Program-made: the position numbers and the translations under genes
DNA from: Burkholderiales bacterium
GTDB lineage: Bacteria; Pseudomonadota; Gammaproteobacteria; Burkholderiales; Burkholderiaceae_C
Direction of reading: 5' to 3'
Assembly: GCA_003963075.1 (NCBI GenBank)
Contig: RXJV01000036.1
Span: 81,953 to 145,952 of the forward strand
Length of the DNA stretch: 64,000 nucleotides
Shown here: positions 35,517-44,163 of the stretch, piece by piece
How the letters are laid out: the number at the start of each line of letters is the position of its first letter
Numbering within the stretch: the stretch's first letter is position 1
The notes under the pieces: generated by a model
What the model was told of the DNA's origin: nothing
Databases searched by the model: none
The model's input: only the letters and a program-made list of their open reading frames with translations

Positions 35517-37487
35517 TCAAGCCGCCGGCCGGGTCCGGTAAAAGGTCATCGGCTCGGCCTTCAGCTGTTTGAGCACGTTCTTGCGCATCGCGCCCACCAC
35601 GTGCATCTCGCAGGGCTTGCAGTCAAAGCGCAGCGTCAGCGTGTCCTCGCCATGTTTCAGCACCAGCGGCTCGGCGCGCACGGTGCCTTGCACGCCGGTC
35701 ACGCCCTTGGCCTGCTTGGGGCACAGGCTCAGGCTCCAGCGCACGCAGTGCTTGGTGATCATCAACGGCACCTCGCCGAGCTCCTCGTGGCTCTCGTAGG
35801 CCGCGCCGATGACCTTGACGCCGTGGCGCGCGTAGAAGGCCGCGGCCCGGCCGTTGTAGACGTTGGCGAGGTAGCTCAGCGTGTCCTCGGGGTAGGGCAC
35901 CGGCGGCTCGACGGGCGTGGCGCGCGGCAGGCGCTGAAAGGCGGCCGCGCGGGCATCCTCCAGCGCGGCGATGCCGTCGCGGCGCAGCGCGTTGAGCTTG
36001 CTGGCCGGCAGGAAGAGGGGCTCGCCGCGCATCGCCAGCCGCACGCGGCGGGCGCTGAAGATGGTGTCGCCCAGCTTGGCGAGCGCGTCCTTCATCTGCG
36101 CATCGGCCTGCTTCCCGTCGCGCGCCGGCTCGTGCGCGCCAGGCAGCTTCACCGACGCCTTCACGCCGGTCTCGTCCTTCAGCATCAGCTCGAAGCCCTC
36201 GTTCACCTGCGCCAGCGTCAGGTCCACCGCGATGCGGCGCTCGGCGCTGGGCTTGGCGAGCAGCCGCTCCCAGGCCATGTCGCGGTTGCGGCTGACGGCC
36301 GTGCCGGGGAAGAGGTCCTTCAGGTCGCTGAACGCCTGGTCCTTGCCGAGGTTGGGCTCGATGCGCCAGAGCGTGCCACCCAGCGGCGTCGCCACATTGA
36401 CCGGCACGCCCTGCAGCTCGCCCTGGCGGTCCCACCAGGTCAGCGCATCGCCGTTGTTGACGACGCGCGTGGCGTCGCCGGTGTCGAGGTCGAAGCTGTC
36501 CGGCCCGACGCGCTTGACCTCGCCCAGCGGCATGCCGGCGTGCTTGGGGCTGTCGAAGGCGCCGATGTCGATTTGGCGGCCGTTGACGAAGTAGTCGGTG
36601 CCGCCGCGGTTGAAGGCCTGCTCGGGCTCGGGCGTGAAGGTAAAGCGGCAGCGGCCGTGGCCGGTGGAAGCCAGCTCAGGCCGGCGCTCCATGATCGCGT
36701 CGAGCAGCGTGCGGTAGTGGGCCGTCACGTTCTTGACGGTGGCCATGTCCTTGTAGCGGCCCTCGATCTTGAAGCTGCGGATGCCGGCGTCGATGAGGGC
36801 CTCGAGGTTGGCGCTCTGGTCGTTGTCCTTCAGGCTCAGCACATGCTTGTCGTGCGCGATGACGCGGCCCTGCGCATCGGTCACGGTGTAGGGCAGCCGG
36901 CACTCCTGGCTGCAGCTGCCGCGGTTGGCGCTGCGGCCGGTGTGGGCATGGCTGATGAAGCACTGGCCGCTGTAGGCCACGCACAGCGCGCCGTGCACGA
37001 AGAACTCCAGCGTCGCCTGCTGCACCTGCTCGCGGATCGCGACGATCTGCCTCAGGTCCAGCTCGCGGGCCAGCACCATCTGAGAGAAGCCCACGTCCTG
37101 CAGGAAGCGCGCCTTCTCGGGCGTGCGGATGTCGGTCTGCGTGCTGGCATGCAGCTGGATGGGCGGCAGATCCAGCTCCAGCAGGCCCATGTCCTGCACG
37201 ATCAGCGCATCGACGCCCGCCTCGTACAGCTGCCAGGCCTGGCGGCGCGCGCCCTCGAGCTCGTCGTCACGCAGGATGGTGTTCATCGTGACGAAGATGC
37301 GCACATTGAAGCGGTGCGCATGGGCCACGAGGCGGGCGATGTCGGCGATCTCGTTGGGCGCCTTGTCGCGCGCGCCAAAGCCGGGGCCGCCGATGTAGAC
37401 CGCATCGGCACCATGGTTGACCGCCTCGATGCCGATGTCGGCATCACGGGCGGGGGCGAGGAGTTCGAGCGGGATGCGGGCGGCCAT
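35517..37487 (-). CDS. U32-family peptidase, RlhA-type
   Basis: A 656-residue protein starting at 37487 (MAARIPLELLAPARD). The U32 signature is clear: EFFVHGALCVAYSGQCFIS, then NRGSCSQECRLPY, giving the conserved Cys set. The E. coli relative of this length, YdcP/RlhA, helps hydroxylate C2501 of 23S rRNA; related proteins TrhP and UbiU/UbiV also hydroxylate. The length and two-part layout (TIM-barrel-like N-terminal half, long C-terminal region) fit RlhA best. The role is by homology only. Confidence 0.85.
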   Translation of the reverse strand: MAARIPLELLAPARDADIGIEAVNHGADAVYIGGPGFGARDKAPNEIADIARLVAHAHRFNVRIFVTMNTILRDDELEGARRQAWQLYEAGVDALIVQDMGLLELDLPPIQLHASTQTDIRTPEKARFLQDVGFSQMVLARELDLRQIVAIREQVQQATLEFFVHGALCVAYSGQCFISHAHTGRSANRGSCSQECRLPYTVTDAQGRVIAHDKHVLSLKDNDQSANLEALIDAGIRSFKIEGRYKDMATVKNVTAHYRTLLDAIMERRPELASTGHGRCRFTFTPEPEQAFNRGGTDYFVNGRQIDIGAFDSPKHAGMPLGEVKRVGPDSFDLDTGDATRVVNNGDALTWWDRQGELQGVPVNVATPLGGTLWRIEPNLGKDQAFSDLKDLFPGTAVSRNRDMAWERLLAKPSAERRIAVDLTLAQVNEGFELMLKDETGVKASVKLPGAHEPARDGKQADAQMKDALAKLGDTIFSARRVRLAMRGEPLFLPASKLNALRRDGIAALEDARAAAFQRLPRATPVEPPVPYPEDTLSYLANVYNGRAAAFYARHGVKVIGAAYESHEELGEVPLMITKHCVRWSLSLCPKQAKGVTGVQGTVRAEPLVLKHGEDTLTLRFDCKPCEMHVVGAMRKNVLKQLKAEPMTFYRTRPAA

Positions 37488-37498
37488 GCCCGCGATTT

Positions 37499-38809
37499 TC
37501 ACCGCGTCAGCCGGTAGATCAGCAAGGCGGCGCGGACGGCGCCGCGCTCGATGGACGCGATGTCCAGCCATTCGTCCGGCGTGTGCGCGCCGCCACCGGC
37601 CGCGCCCAGGCCATCCAGGCCGTCCACGAAGGGCGCCACGAACTGCACATCGCCCGCGCCCCGCTGGCCGGGGGGCAGCTCGACGACCGCGCCCAGACCG
37701 GCATCGGCGCTGGCGCGCGAGTACAGCGCCAGCAGCTTGCGGTTGCCCGGCGTGGGCGCCATCGGCGGGTAGGCCTCGCTGAAGCTGATGTGCGAGCGGG
37801 TGCCGGGCAGCGGCTGGTCGACGACGGCCTGCATGCGCTCGCGCGCGCGGGCACCCTGCTCGGCGGTCAGGTAGCGCAGGTCGCCGTGCACGACGGTGTC
37901 GCGCGGAATCACATTGGTCTTGCCGAAGGCCGTGCCCTGGCTTTGCGCATCGTCCCAGCTGGCGCTGGTGCCGCCGACGATGGTGGCCGCGTTGAACGTG
38001 AGGTCGGGCTCGATGAGCTGCTCGCGGAAGGCGTTCAGCACCCGCGCCGCCTCGTAGACCGCGCCGAAGCCTTCACGGCCGAACACGCCGGACGAATGGC
38101 CGGTGCGCGCGGTCACCGTCAGGCGCCAGCCACCCGACGCGCGGCGGCCGGTGGTGGCGGCATCGCGGCCCTGGTCGTCATGGGCGGCGCCCTCGAAGGC
38201 CAGCGCCGCGTCGCTCTGCTTCGCTGCGTCCACCAGCGCGGCCCGCGCCACCTCCACCGGGTGGCCGACACGTTCCTCGTCGCCGGTGAACACGACGCGC
38301 ACCGTGCGTCCGTCCAGTGCGCCGGCCTCGTTCAGCGCGCGCAGCGCGAGCAGGATGATGACGTCGCCGCCCTTCATGTCGCTCACGCCCTGGCCGCGCA
38401 CGCGCCGGCCGTCGATCTGCCAGGGCGGCACCGGGCTGTCCTTCTCGAAGACGGTGTCCAGGTGGCCGATCAGCAGCATCCGCTGGCCCTGGTTGCCGAC
38501 GCGCTCGGCCACCAGATGGCCGGCCCGCTGCATCGCCGGCGGCATGTCCACCCAGCGGGTCGCAAAACCCAGGCGCTCGAACTCGGCACGGAACAGCGCA
38601 CCCACCTCGCGCACCCCGGCCGCATTCATCGTGCCGCTGTTGATCAGCACGCTGCGCTCCAGCAGCTTCAGGGCCTCGGGCGTGTGGTGCTTGATGGTGG
38701 CCACCAGCCGTTGCTCGTCGGAACTCAGGGGTTGCTGGGCTTGTGTCAGCGCCGTGGCCATGACGAGCAGCAGGGCCAGGGCGGGTCGGATAGCGTCGGG
38801 GATCTTCAT
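37499..38809 (-). CDS. Exported M20-family metallopeptidase (carboxypeptidase G-like)
   Basis: A 436-residue peptidase. The start at 38809 (MKIPDAIRPALALLLVMATALTQAQ) gives a signal peptide. M20 motifs: LLIGHLDTVFE (His, Asp), GVSDMKGGDVIILL (bridging Asp), FTGDEERVGHP (Glu pair), GHSSGVFGREGFGA (lid) and a late GGGAHTPDEWLD. It resembles glutamate carboxypeptidases. It ends 12 nt before the U32 gene and is divergent from the esterase gene with only 24 nt between the starts, so promoters must overlap coding DNA. Confidence 0.9.
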   Translation of the reverse strand: MKIPDAIRPALALLLVMATALTQAQQPLSSDEQRLVATIKHHTPEALKLLERSVLINSGTMNAAGVREVGALFRAEFERLGFATRWVDMPPAMQRAGHLVAERVGNQGQRMLLIGHLDTVFEKDSPVPPWQIDGRRVRGQGVSDMKGGDVIILLALRALNEAGALDGRTVRVVFTGDEERVGHPVEVARAALVDAAKQSDAALAFEGAAHDDQGRDAATTGRRASGGWRLTVTARTGHSSGVFGREGFGAVYEAARVLNAFREQLIEPDLTFNAATIVGGTSASWDDAQSQGTAFGKTNVIPRDTVVHGDLRYLTAEQGARARERMQAVVDQPLPGTRSHISFSEAYPPMAPTPGNRKLLALYSRASADAGLGAVVELPPGQRGAGDVQFVAPFVDGLDGLGAAGGGAHTPDEWLDIASIERGAVRAALLIYRLTR

Positions 38810-38833
38810 GCCCCAAGTGTCACCCCACCCGCC

Positions 38834-39658
38834 ATGCAACGCCGCCTGCTGCTGACCCTGCCCCTGCTGTCATCGCTGCCCGCCTGGTCTGCAGACTCCA
38901 CGGCGCTGCCCAGCGTGCGGGTGCTGCCTGAGCCCCTGGCCATGCCCGGCCTGGCCCGCAGCCGCACGCTGCGCCTGTGCCTGCCGCCAAGCTACGAGCG
39001 CGATGCCGGGCGCCGCTACCCCGTCATCTACATGCACGACGGCCAGAATCTCTTCGACGCCGCCACCAGCTATGCCGGCGAATGGGGCGTCGACGAGACC
39101 ATGGCGGCCCTGGCCCAGGTCACCGGCTTCGAGGCCCTGGTGGTGGGCATCGACAACGGCCGCGAGAAGCGCAACACCGAGATGGCGCCCTACGACCACT
39201 GGCGTCTGGGCCGGGCCGAGGGGCCGGCGTATCTCGACTTCATCGTGAAGACCGTGAAGCCCTACATCGATGCCGGCTGGCGAACGCGCCCCGAGCGCGA
39301 ACACACCGCGCTGATCGGCAGCTCGCTGGGCGGCCTCATCAGCCATGCGGCGATGCTGTGGCACGGCGAGGTGTTCGGCCGCTATGGCCTGTTCAGCCCG
39401 TCCTACTGGGCTGCGCCGCAGCTGTTCGACGCCACGGCGCAGGCCCGGCTGGCGGCCGATACCCAGGTGCACCTCTACTGCGGTGGTCAGGAGGGCGGCG
39501 GCATGGCCGAGAACACGCGGCGCATGCACCAGGTGCTGGCCCAGCAGATGCCGGCAGAGCGGCTGAGTGTGAATATCGTGGACGCCGCCGGCCACAACGA
39601 AGCGGCGTGGCGCGCCGAGCTGCCCGCCGCGCTGAAGGCCTTGTTCAGGCTCGGCTGA
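38834..39658 (+). CDS. Exported alpha/beta-hydrolase (esterase D-like)
   Basis: A 274-residue hydrolase with a signal peptide (MQRRLLLTLPLLSSLPAWSA). The fold is that of the esterase/siderophore-esterase group: YPVIYMHDGQNLFD, the nucleophile elbow GSSLGG (IGSSLGGLISHAAML), and a C-terminal His in DAAGHNEAAW. The substrate is unknown; Fes-like and feruloyl esterases share these motifs. A weak hairpin-plus-T stretch follows at 39688-39725. Confidence 0.85.
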   Translation: MQRRLLLTLPLLSSLPAWSADSTALPSVRVLPEPLAMPGLARSRTLRLCLPPSYERDAGRRYPVIYMHDGQNLFDAATSYAGEWGVDETMAALAQVTGFEALVVGIDNGREKRNTEMAPYDHWRLGRAEGPAYLDFIVKTVKPYIDAGWRTRPEREHTALIGSSLGGLISHAAMLWHGEVFGRYGLFSPSYWAAPQLFDATAQARLAADTQVHLYCGGQEGGGMAENTRRMHQVLAQQMPAERLSVNIVDAAGHNEAAWRAELPAALKALFRLG

Positions 39659-39687
39659 GCATCGCGGCGGCACGCCCGCGTGCGCAG

Positions 39688-39725
39688 GCCGATGGCCGGC
39701 GCCTCATCGGCGCACCATATTTTCA
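39688..39725 (+). terminator. Possible terminator after the esterase gene
   Basis: GCCGATG (39688-39694) and CATCGGC (39705-39711) form a hairpin with a 10-nt loop, followed by ATATTTTCAAT. The spacing to the T-run is a little long, so this is only a weak candidate. Confidence 0.35.
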
Positions 39726-39831
39726 ATCGCTGCATTCAACCCGTTGTCGGCACACGGGAACGAACCGGCGCACGGGTACCTCTGTGGCAGCCACACCCGC
39801 CAGGTGCAACTCCAAGCAGGCGAACAACATG

Positions 39832-40506
39832 TCAACGGTCGGGCGTCAGTCGAGCCCTCAGCTGGGCCAGCGTCGCACCAGGCTCCAATGTGACGCTGGG
39901 CTGGCCGGGCCTGACGACGCTGAAACCTCCGACGTCCGTCCCGTCCGGCATGGCCTCACCGGGGCTCTGGAAGGACAGCGTGCCGACATAGGTCAGTACA
40001 CGCTCTGGCGCAAGTGCTGGCTCCGTGTCGAAACGGATCGAGTAGCGAATCTCCCCCTTCCCGTCGGCAACCGCTTCGCCGTTCGCGCGCCGCAGCTGAA
40101 GCCCGCCAACACGGCTGGCACCTTCGGGCAGGACGACCTGCGCGACCGCATAGGTTCCATTGGCGCTACATGGCGATGTCTTGACGGCGTCCCAGACGGC
40201 CGAAATGGCCGGAGTGCTGAGCATCGTCAACCAATGGGCGCTCTGAGCAAACCTGGGCAGCTCCGCGTCAGGAACGCCCTTGATGAGGTAGCCAGCCCGG
40301 GTGAAAAGCACTTCGACTCGGCGCCCGTCTTGGACGAGCGCCAGACCGGCCTCCTGGCTCGCATAGCGGGTGATCCGGAACTCGGTTCCATCGCTGATCA
40401 GCAGCGTTTCCGCCGACGGCCGTGCCCAGGTGCCATTGCATGCGGCAAGTGCAGGGCCAGACAGGACAAGAGCAGCGACACAGAACAGGACTCGGTGCTT
40501 GGACAT
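39832..40506 (-). CDS. Hypothetical exported protein
   Basis: A 224-residue protein with a signal peptide (MSKHRVLFCVAALVLSGPALA) from the start at 40506. The mature part has Cys in ALAACNGTW and KTSPCSANG that may form a disulfide, and no recognised catalytic motif. The frame upstream stays open but its translation is not protein-like. It is convergent with the esterase gene. Family unknown; codon use is less GC-rich than its neighbours. Confidence 0.65.
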   Translation of the reverse strand: MSKHRVLFCVAALVLSGPALAACNGTWARPSAETLLISDGTEFRITRYASQEAGLALVQDGRRVEVLFTRAGYLIKGVPDAELPRFAQSAHWLTMLSTPAISAVWDAVKTSPCSANGTYAVAQVVLPEGASRVGGLQLRRANGEAVADGKGEIRYSIRFDTEPALAPERVLTYVGTLSFQSPGEAMPDGTDVGGFSVVRPGQPSVTLEPGATLAQLRARLTPDR

Positions 40507-40809
40507 GGCAAGGTCACATGGCTGAGATGCCCGGACTATGCCGGGGCCGCATCGTTGACCCCCGCGTGAAAAGTGGCATCGGGCCACCGCACCTATGGCG
40601 CCCAGCACCACCGCCCAGCCCAGCAGCGTGTGCAAGGCCTGGCCGTCATGCGCCATCCGCCCCGGCGGCGGCGCCTGCTTTGTGCTGACCTTTTGACCGG
40701 CGCGCCGTGTAACCGCGCACAAGCTCCGGCCATTGGCAAGAAATGCCGGCTTTCCTGGTTGGTGTGGACAGGGGTCGGGTGTTAGGCTGCCGGCTGTCAC
40801 TCACCGGGG
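40507..40809. other. Intergenic region between divergent genes
   Basis: About 300 nt without a convincing gene. It must hold promoters for both flanking genes. A weak promoter-like pair for the plus-strand receiver gene is TTGGTG (40759-40764) and TAGGCT (40783-40788) with 18 nt between. A minus-strand frame crossing it translates to an unlikely Ala/Gly-rich peptide. Nothing else was recognised. Confidence 0.4.
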
Positions 40810-41538
40810 ATGGAGATGTTGCACGAGTTGCAGGAGCTGCTGGGCGCTTACATGATGCCGGTGCTGATCGCGGTACCGCTGGCCATCATCGTGCTCATCG
40901 CCGGCTTCAAGCGCGACGACTACCGGCCGCCGCGCGATTACGCGCCGCCACCGCGTCCGCCGGTGCCGCCGCAGGCCACGCGCGGCGCGCGGCCGCCGGT
41001 CGTGCTGCCGCCGCTGCCGGGCTCGCCGGGTGCCGGCCCGAGCATGGCCAGCGCCTTTGTGATGGCACCCTCGCCGATGCTGCCGCCACAGGTGGCCCCG
41101 GTGGTTCCGGAGGGCCCGCCCACCGTGCTGGTGGCCGATGACTCCGCCGTCGTTCGCACCAAGCTCAAGCGGCTGCTGGAAGGCGCGGGCTTCACTGTCG
41201 TGCAGGTCAATGACGGCAACGAGGCCCTGGCCGAACTGGAGGCCAAGCCCGAGATCGCGTTGCTGATCACCGACCTGGAAATGCCCAACAAGGACGGCTT
41301 CGAACTGATCGCCGACGTGCACGGCAGCCTCGCCACCGAGGACCTGCCGGTCATCGCCATCACCGGCCACGACGAGCTGCACGGCCGCGTCGGCCAGATC
41401 GAAGGCGTTTACGGCATCTTCAAGAAGCCCTGGAACGACCGCGAGCTGCTCAAGCGCGTCGAGTCGCTGGTGCATCTGCGCAGCGCGGCCAGCCGGCGCG
41501 GCCGCCGCACCACGGACCTGCGCCCCAACGCGGGCTGA
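40810..41538 (+). CDS. Membrane-tethered response-regulator receiver protein
   Basis: A 242-residue protein. An N-terminal membrane helix (about residues 12-33, AYMMPVLIAVPLAIIVLIAGF) is followed by a Pro-rich linker (about 37-105) and a CheY-like receiver (about 105-225). Receiver residues: acidic pair VADDS, phosphoacceptor Asp155 (LLITDLEMPNKDG), Thr in AITGHDE and Lys in FKKPW. There is no output domain beyond an Arg-rich tail. A receiver tied to the membrane by a proline-rich linker is unusual. The cognate kinase is not in the neighbourhood. Confidence 0.85.
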   Translation: MEMLHELQELLGAYMMPVLIAVPLAIIVLIAGFKRDDYRPPRDYAPPPRPPVPPQATRGARPPVVLPPLPGSPGAGPSMASAFVMAPSPMLPPQVAPVVPEGPPTVLVADDSAVVRTKLKRLLEGAGFTVVQVNDGNEALAELEAKPEIALLITDLEMPNKDGFELIADVHGSLATEDLPVIAITGHDELHGRVGQIEGVYGIFKKPWNDRELLKRVESLVHLRSAASRRGRRTTDLRPNAG

Positions 41539-41550
41539 CCCCGCACGGCG

Positions 41551-42903
41551 CTAGGCGGCGCGCCAGACCCGCGGGCTCAGCGCCGCAGCGGCGGCGGCCA
41601 GCCCGAACGCCAGCAGCAGCACCGGCAGCACCTGGCGCGTGGCGGGGTCGAACAGCAGGCCGGCCAGCGCCAGCGCGGCGCTGCTGACCAGGGCGTCGCT
41701 GAGCTGCAGGGCCGAGGTGTTGCGGCCCTGGCTGTCCGGCGCCGACAGCTTGAGCAACTGCACCGACAGCATCGGGAAGGACAGCCCGATGCCCAGGCCC
41801 ACGCCGACCCAGCCCAGCAGCACCAGCCACGACGGCGCTGCCGCCCAGGCGACTGGCGTCATCAGCACGGCCAGCCCCGCGGCCGCCAGCGCAAAGCCGG
41901 CGGGCAGCAGCCTGCGGCGCGCGGCCTCGCCGTGCAGCCGGGCCTGCACCGCACTGCCCAGGCTCCAGGTCACGGCGCCGGCGCTGAGGGCGACGCCGGC
42001 CTGCGTCAGGCTCCAGCCGAACTGCTGGGTCAGCAGCAGCGGCAGGAACGCCTCGGCGCTGGCGAATGCAGCGGCGATGAGGCCGCGCAGCAGCACGACG
42101 CTGGGCAGGCCGCGCGCCGCCCTCAGCGTGCCGGCCGGCAGCAGCTGGCGGGCCGCGACAAGGGCGGCCAGCAGCCCCAGGCCGAACAGCCCGGCCGCGC
42201 GAGCCGCGGGCTGCTGGCTGGCGGCATGCAGCGCCAGCGCGCCGCCGCTGGCGAGCAGGGCCCAGCGCATGGCACCCCACTGCAGCGGCCCGCCGCTGCC
42301 GCCGCCGGCCCGCTTCAGCGCGGGCAGCATCAACCCGGCCGCCAGCGGCACGATGGCGGCCACCGCCAAGAACACCGCGCGCCAGCCCCAGGCCTGCACC
42401 AGCAGGGACGCCAGCGCCGGACCCACCAGCCCCGGCACCACCCAGGCGCCGGCGAACATCGCGAACAGCTTGGGGTGCAGCGGCGCCGGCACGACCTGGG
42501 CCACGCCCACATAGAGCGCCACGCCCAGCACGCCGCTGCCCAGGCCCTGCAGCGCCCGGCCGGCCACCAGCAGGGCCATGTCGGGCGCGAAACCGGCGAG
42601 CAACAGCCCGGCCAGAAATGCCGCCAGCCCGGCCAGCGAGGCACGGTAGGGCCCGCGCCGGTCGCAGAGCTGGCCGGCGGCCGTCATGCCCAGCACCGAG
42701 GTGGCCAGCGTGGCGCCGAAGGCCAGCGCATACAGCGGCAGGCCGTCGAGGGCCGCGGCCACGGCCGGCATCGCGGCGGCCACCGCGATGGATTCGAAGG
42801 CCAGCAGCGAGATCAGCGCGACGGCGCCCAGGCAGGCGGCGCGCCGGCCGGGCGCGAACAGGGCGGCATGGGCCGGGGTGTCGAGGGTGTCGGTCAGGTT
42901 CAT
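41551..42903 (-). CDS. MFS-family efflux transporter
   Basis: A 450-residue protein with about 12-14 hydrophobic helices. MFS motif A appears as GQLCDRRGPYRASL between the second and third helices, and GRALQGLGSGVLGVALY follows. It looks like a drug-efflux type major-facilitator protein; the substrate is unknown. The start at 42903 has no Shine-Dalgarno sequence, and a MerR-type promoter (42912-42942) places the likely transcription start at or next to the ATG, so the mRNA may be leaderless. It is divergent from the QueD-like gene. Confidence 0.85.
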   Translation of the reverse strand: MNLTDTLDTPAHAALFAPGRRAACLGAVALISLLAFESIAVAAAMPAVAAALDGLPLYALAFGATLATSVLGMTAAGQLCDRRGPYRASLAGLAAFLAGLLLAGFAPDMALLVAGRALQGLGSGVLGVALYVGVAQVVPAPLHPKLFAMFAGAWVVPGLVGPALASLLVQAWGWRAVFLAVAAIVPLAAGLMLPALKRAGGGSGGPLQWGAMRWALLASGGALALHAASQQPAARAAGLFGLGLLAALVAARQLLPAGTLRAARGLPSVVLLRGLIAAAFASAEAFLPLLLTQQFGWSLTQAGVALSAGAVTWSLGSAVQARLHGEAARRRLLPAGFALAAAGLAVLMTPVAWAAAPSWLVLLGWVGVGLGIGLSFPMLSVQLLKLSAPDSQGRNTSALQLSDALVSSAALALAGLLFDPATRQVLPVLLLAFGLAAAAAALSPRVWRAA

Positions 42904-42911
42904 GGCAGGGG

Positions 42912-42942
42912 AGCCTAAAAGTTCAAGCCGGCTTGAAGTCAA
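42912..42942 (-). promoter_or_regulatory. MerR-type promoter with perfect palindrome
   Basis: On the minus strand -35 TTGACT (42942-42937) and -10 TAGGCT (42917-42912) are separated by 19 nt, the long spacer typical of MerR-family promoters. The spacer carries most of the perfect palindrome TTCAAGCCGGCTTGAA (42922-42937). The CAAG-N4-CTTG spacing matches the SoxR box. Only 8 nt separate the -10 from the MFS start codon. Confidence 0.65.
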
Positions 42943-42975
42943 GCGGCCGGTTCGGCCGGGGGGGACAATCGCGGC

Positions 42976-44076
42976 ATGCCAGTTTCCGTTCTGCACTGTG
43001 CCTCGGCCGGCTTCGAGTCGGCCTGCCGCATCCCGGCCCTGCCCGCCTCGCACCGCAGCCACGGCCTGCACGGCCACAGTTATTTCGCCACGGTACGCAG
43101 CGCGCTGGCCGCCGGCTGGGCACCGTTTCCCGGCGGCGAGGTGGACGCGCTGCGGGCCCGCATGGCCGACACCGTGGCCCCGCTGGACCATCAGCTGCTG
43201 AACGACCACCTCTCCGAGCCCACCGACGAAAACCTCGCCCGCTGGGTGCGCGCCCACCTGGCCGCCGACGTGCCCGGCATCGTGCAGGTCGGTGTGCAGA
43301 GCACCACGCACAGCGGCGTGGACCTGGACAACGCCGGCCATGCGCATGTATGGCGGCGCTACCGCTTCCAGGCCGCGCACCAGCTGCCCAACGTCCCCGC
43401 TGGCCACCAGTGCGGGCGCATGCACGGCCATGGTTTCGAGGTCATCCTGCATGCCAACGCCGACCTGGGCGAGCGCGACCTGTCCATCGACTACGACCAC
43501 CTCGACGAGGTCTGGGCACCGCTGCACTTCGAGCTGAACTACCGCTGCCTGAACGACATCCCGGGCCTGCAGAACCCCACCAGCGAGCACCTGTCGGCCT
43601 GGCTGTGGGCGCGGCTCAAGCCGCTGCTGCCGGAGCTGAGCTGGGTGACGGTCTACGAGACCGGCTCCAGCGGCGCCAACTTCAACGGCCAGAGCTACCG
43701 GATCTGGAAGGAGATGACGCTGGACAGCGCCGTTCGGCTGCGCCATGCACCCGGCGGCCACCCGCTGGCCGGCACGCACGGCCACACCTTCACGCTGCGC
43801 CTGCACCTGGCCGCGCCGCTGGACGCGGTGATGGGCTGGACCGTGGACTTCGGCGACGTGAAGGCGTTGTTCAACCCGATCTTCAAGCGGCTGGACCACC
43901 ACCCGCTGTACGAGATTGCCAACCTGCCCGACGGCGACGCGGCCAGCGTGGCTACCTGGGTGCTGAACGAGGGCGGCGCCGTGCTGCCGCAGATCGACCG
44001 CGTGGACCTGTACGAAACGCGCGGCTGCGGCGCCATCGTGAGCCGGGCCGACTCGGAGGAGCTGATTCCGGTATGA
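42976..44076 (+). CDS. queD: Triplicated 6-carboxytetrahydropterin-synthase-like protein (QueD family)
   Basis: A 366-residue protein, about three times the usual QueD length (near 120). Three QueD-like units are visible. Unit 1 (about 3-115): HGH at 32-34 and Asp71-His72, but no catalytic Cys. Unit 2 (about 125-245): zinc His135, His150, His152, catalytic Cys146 and Glu228, but the Asp-His pair is Asn188-Tyr189. Unit 3 (about 249-360): HGH at 268-270, Asp307-His308 and Glu347, but no Cys. QueD turns dihydroneopterin triphosphate into carboxytetrahydropterin for queuosine. QueE follows, which supports that pathway. Confidence 0.85.
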   Translation: MPVSVLHCASAGFESACRIPALPASHRSHGLHGHSYFATVRSALAAGWAPFPGGEVDALRARMADTVAPLDHQLLNDHLSEPTDENLARWVRAHLAADVPGIVQVGVQSTTHSGVDLDNAGHAHVWRRYRFQAAHQLPNVPAGHQCGRMHGHGFEVILHANADLGERDLSIDYDHLDEVWAPLHFELNYRCLNDIPGLQNPTSEHLSAWLWARLKPLLPELSWVTVYETGSSGANFNGQSYRIWKEMTLDSAVRLRHAPGGHPLAGTHGHTFTLRLHLAAPLDAVMGWTVDFGDVKALFNPIFKRLDHHPLYEIANLPDGDAASVATWVLNEGGAVLPQIDRVDLYETRGCGAIVSRADSEELIPV

Positions 44077-44093
44077 CACGCGATTTGAGCGCC

Positions 44094-44159
44094 GGGCCGC
44101 CCCAAGCCAAAGCGCGATCCCCTCGGGGGATCGGCCGGCGTACCCGACGGACGAGGGGC
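44094..44159. repeat. Dispersed CCCCTCGGGG repeat, copy B (between queD and queE)
   Basis: Begins GGGCCGCCCCAAG, has the palindromic core TCCCCTCGGGGGA and ends GAGGGGC. It matches copy A at 21491-21551 at both ends and the core but not between. It fills nearly the whole queD-queE gap, and its last bases (GAGGGG, about 5 nt before the queE ATG) can serve as the queE ribosome-binding site. Confidence 0.65.
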
Positions 44160-44163
44160 TGAC

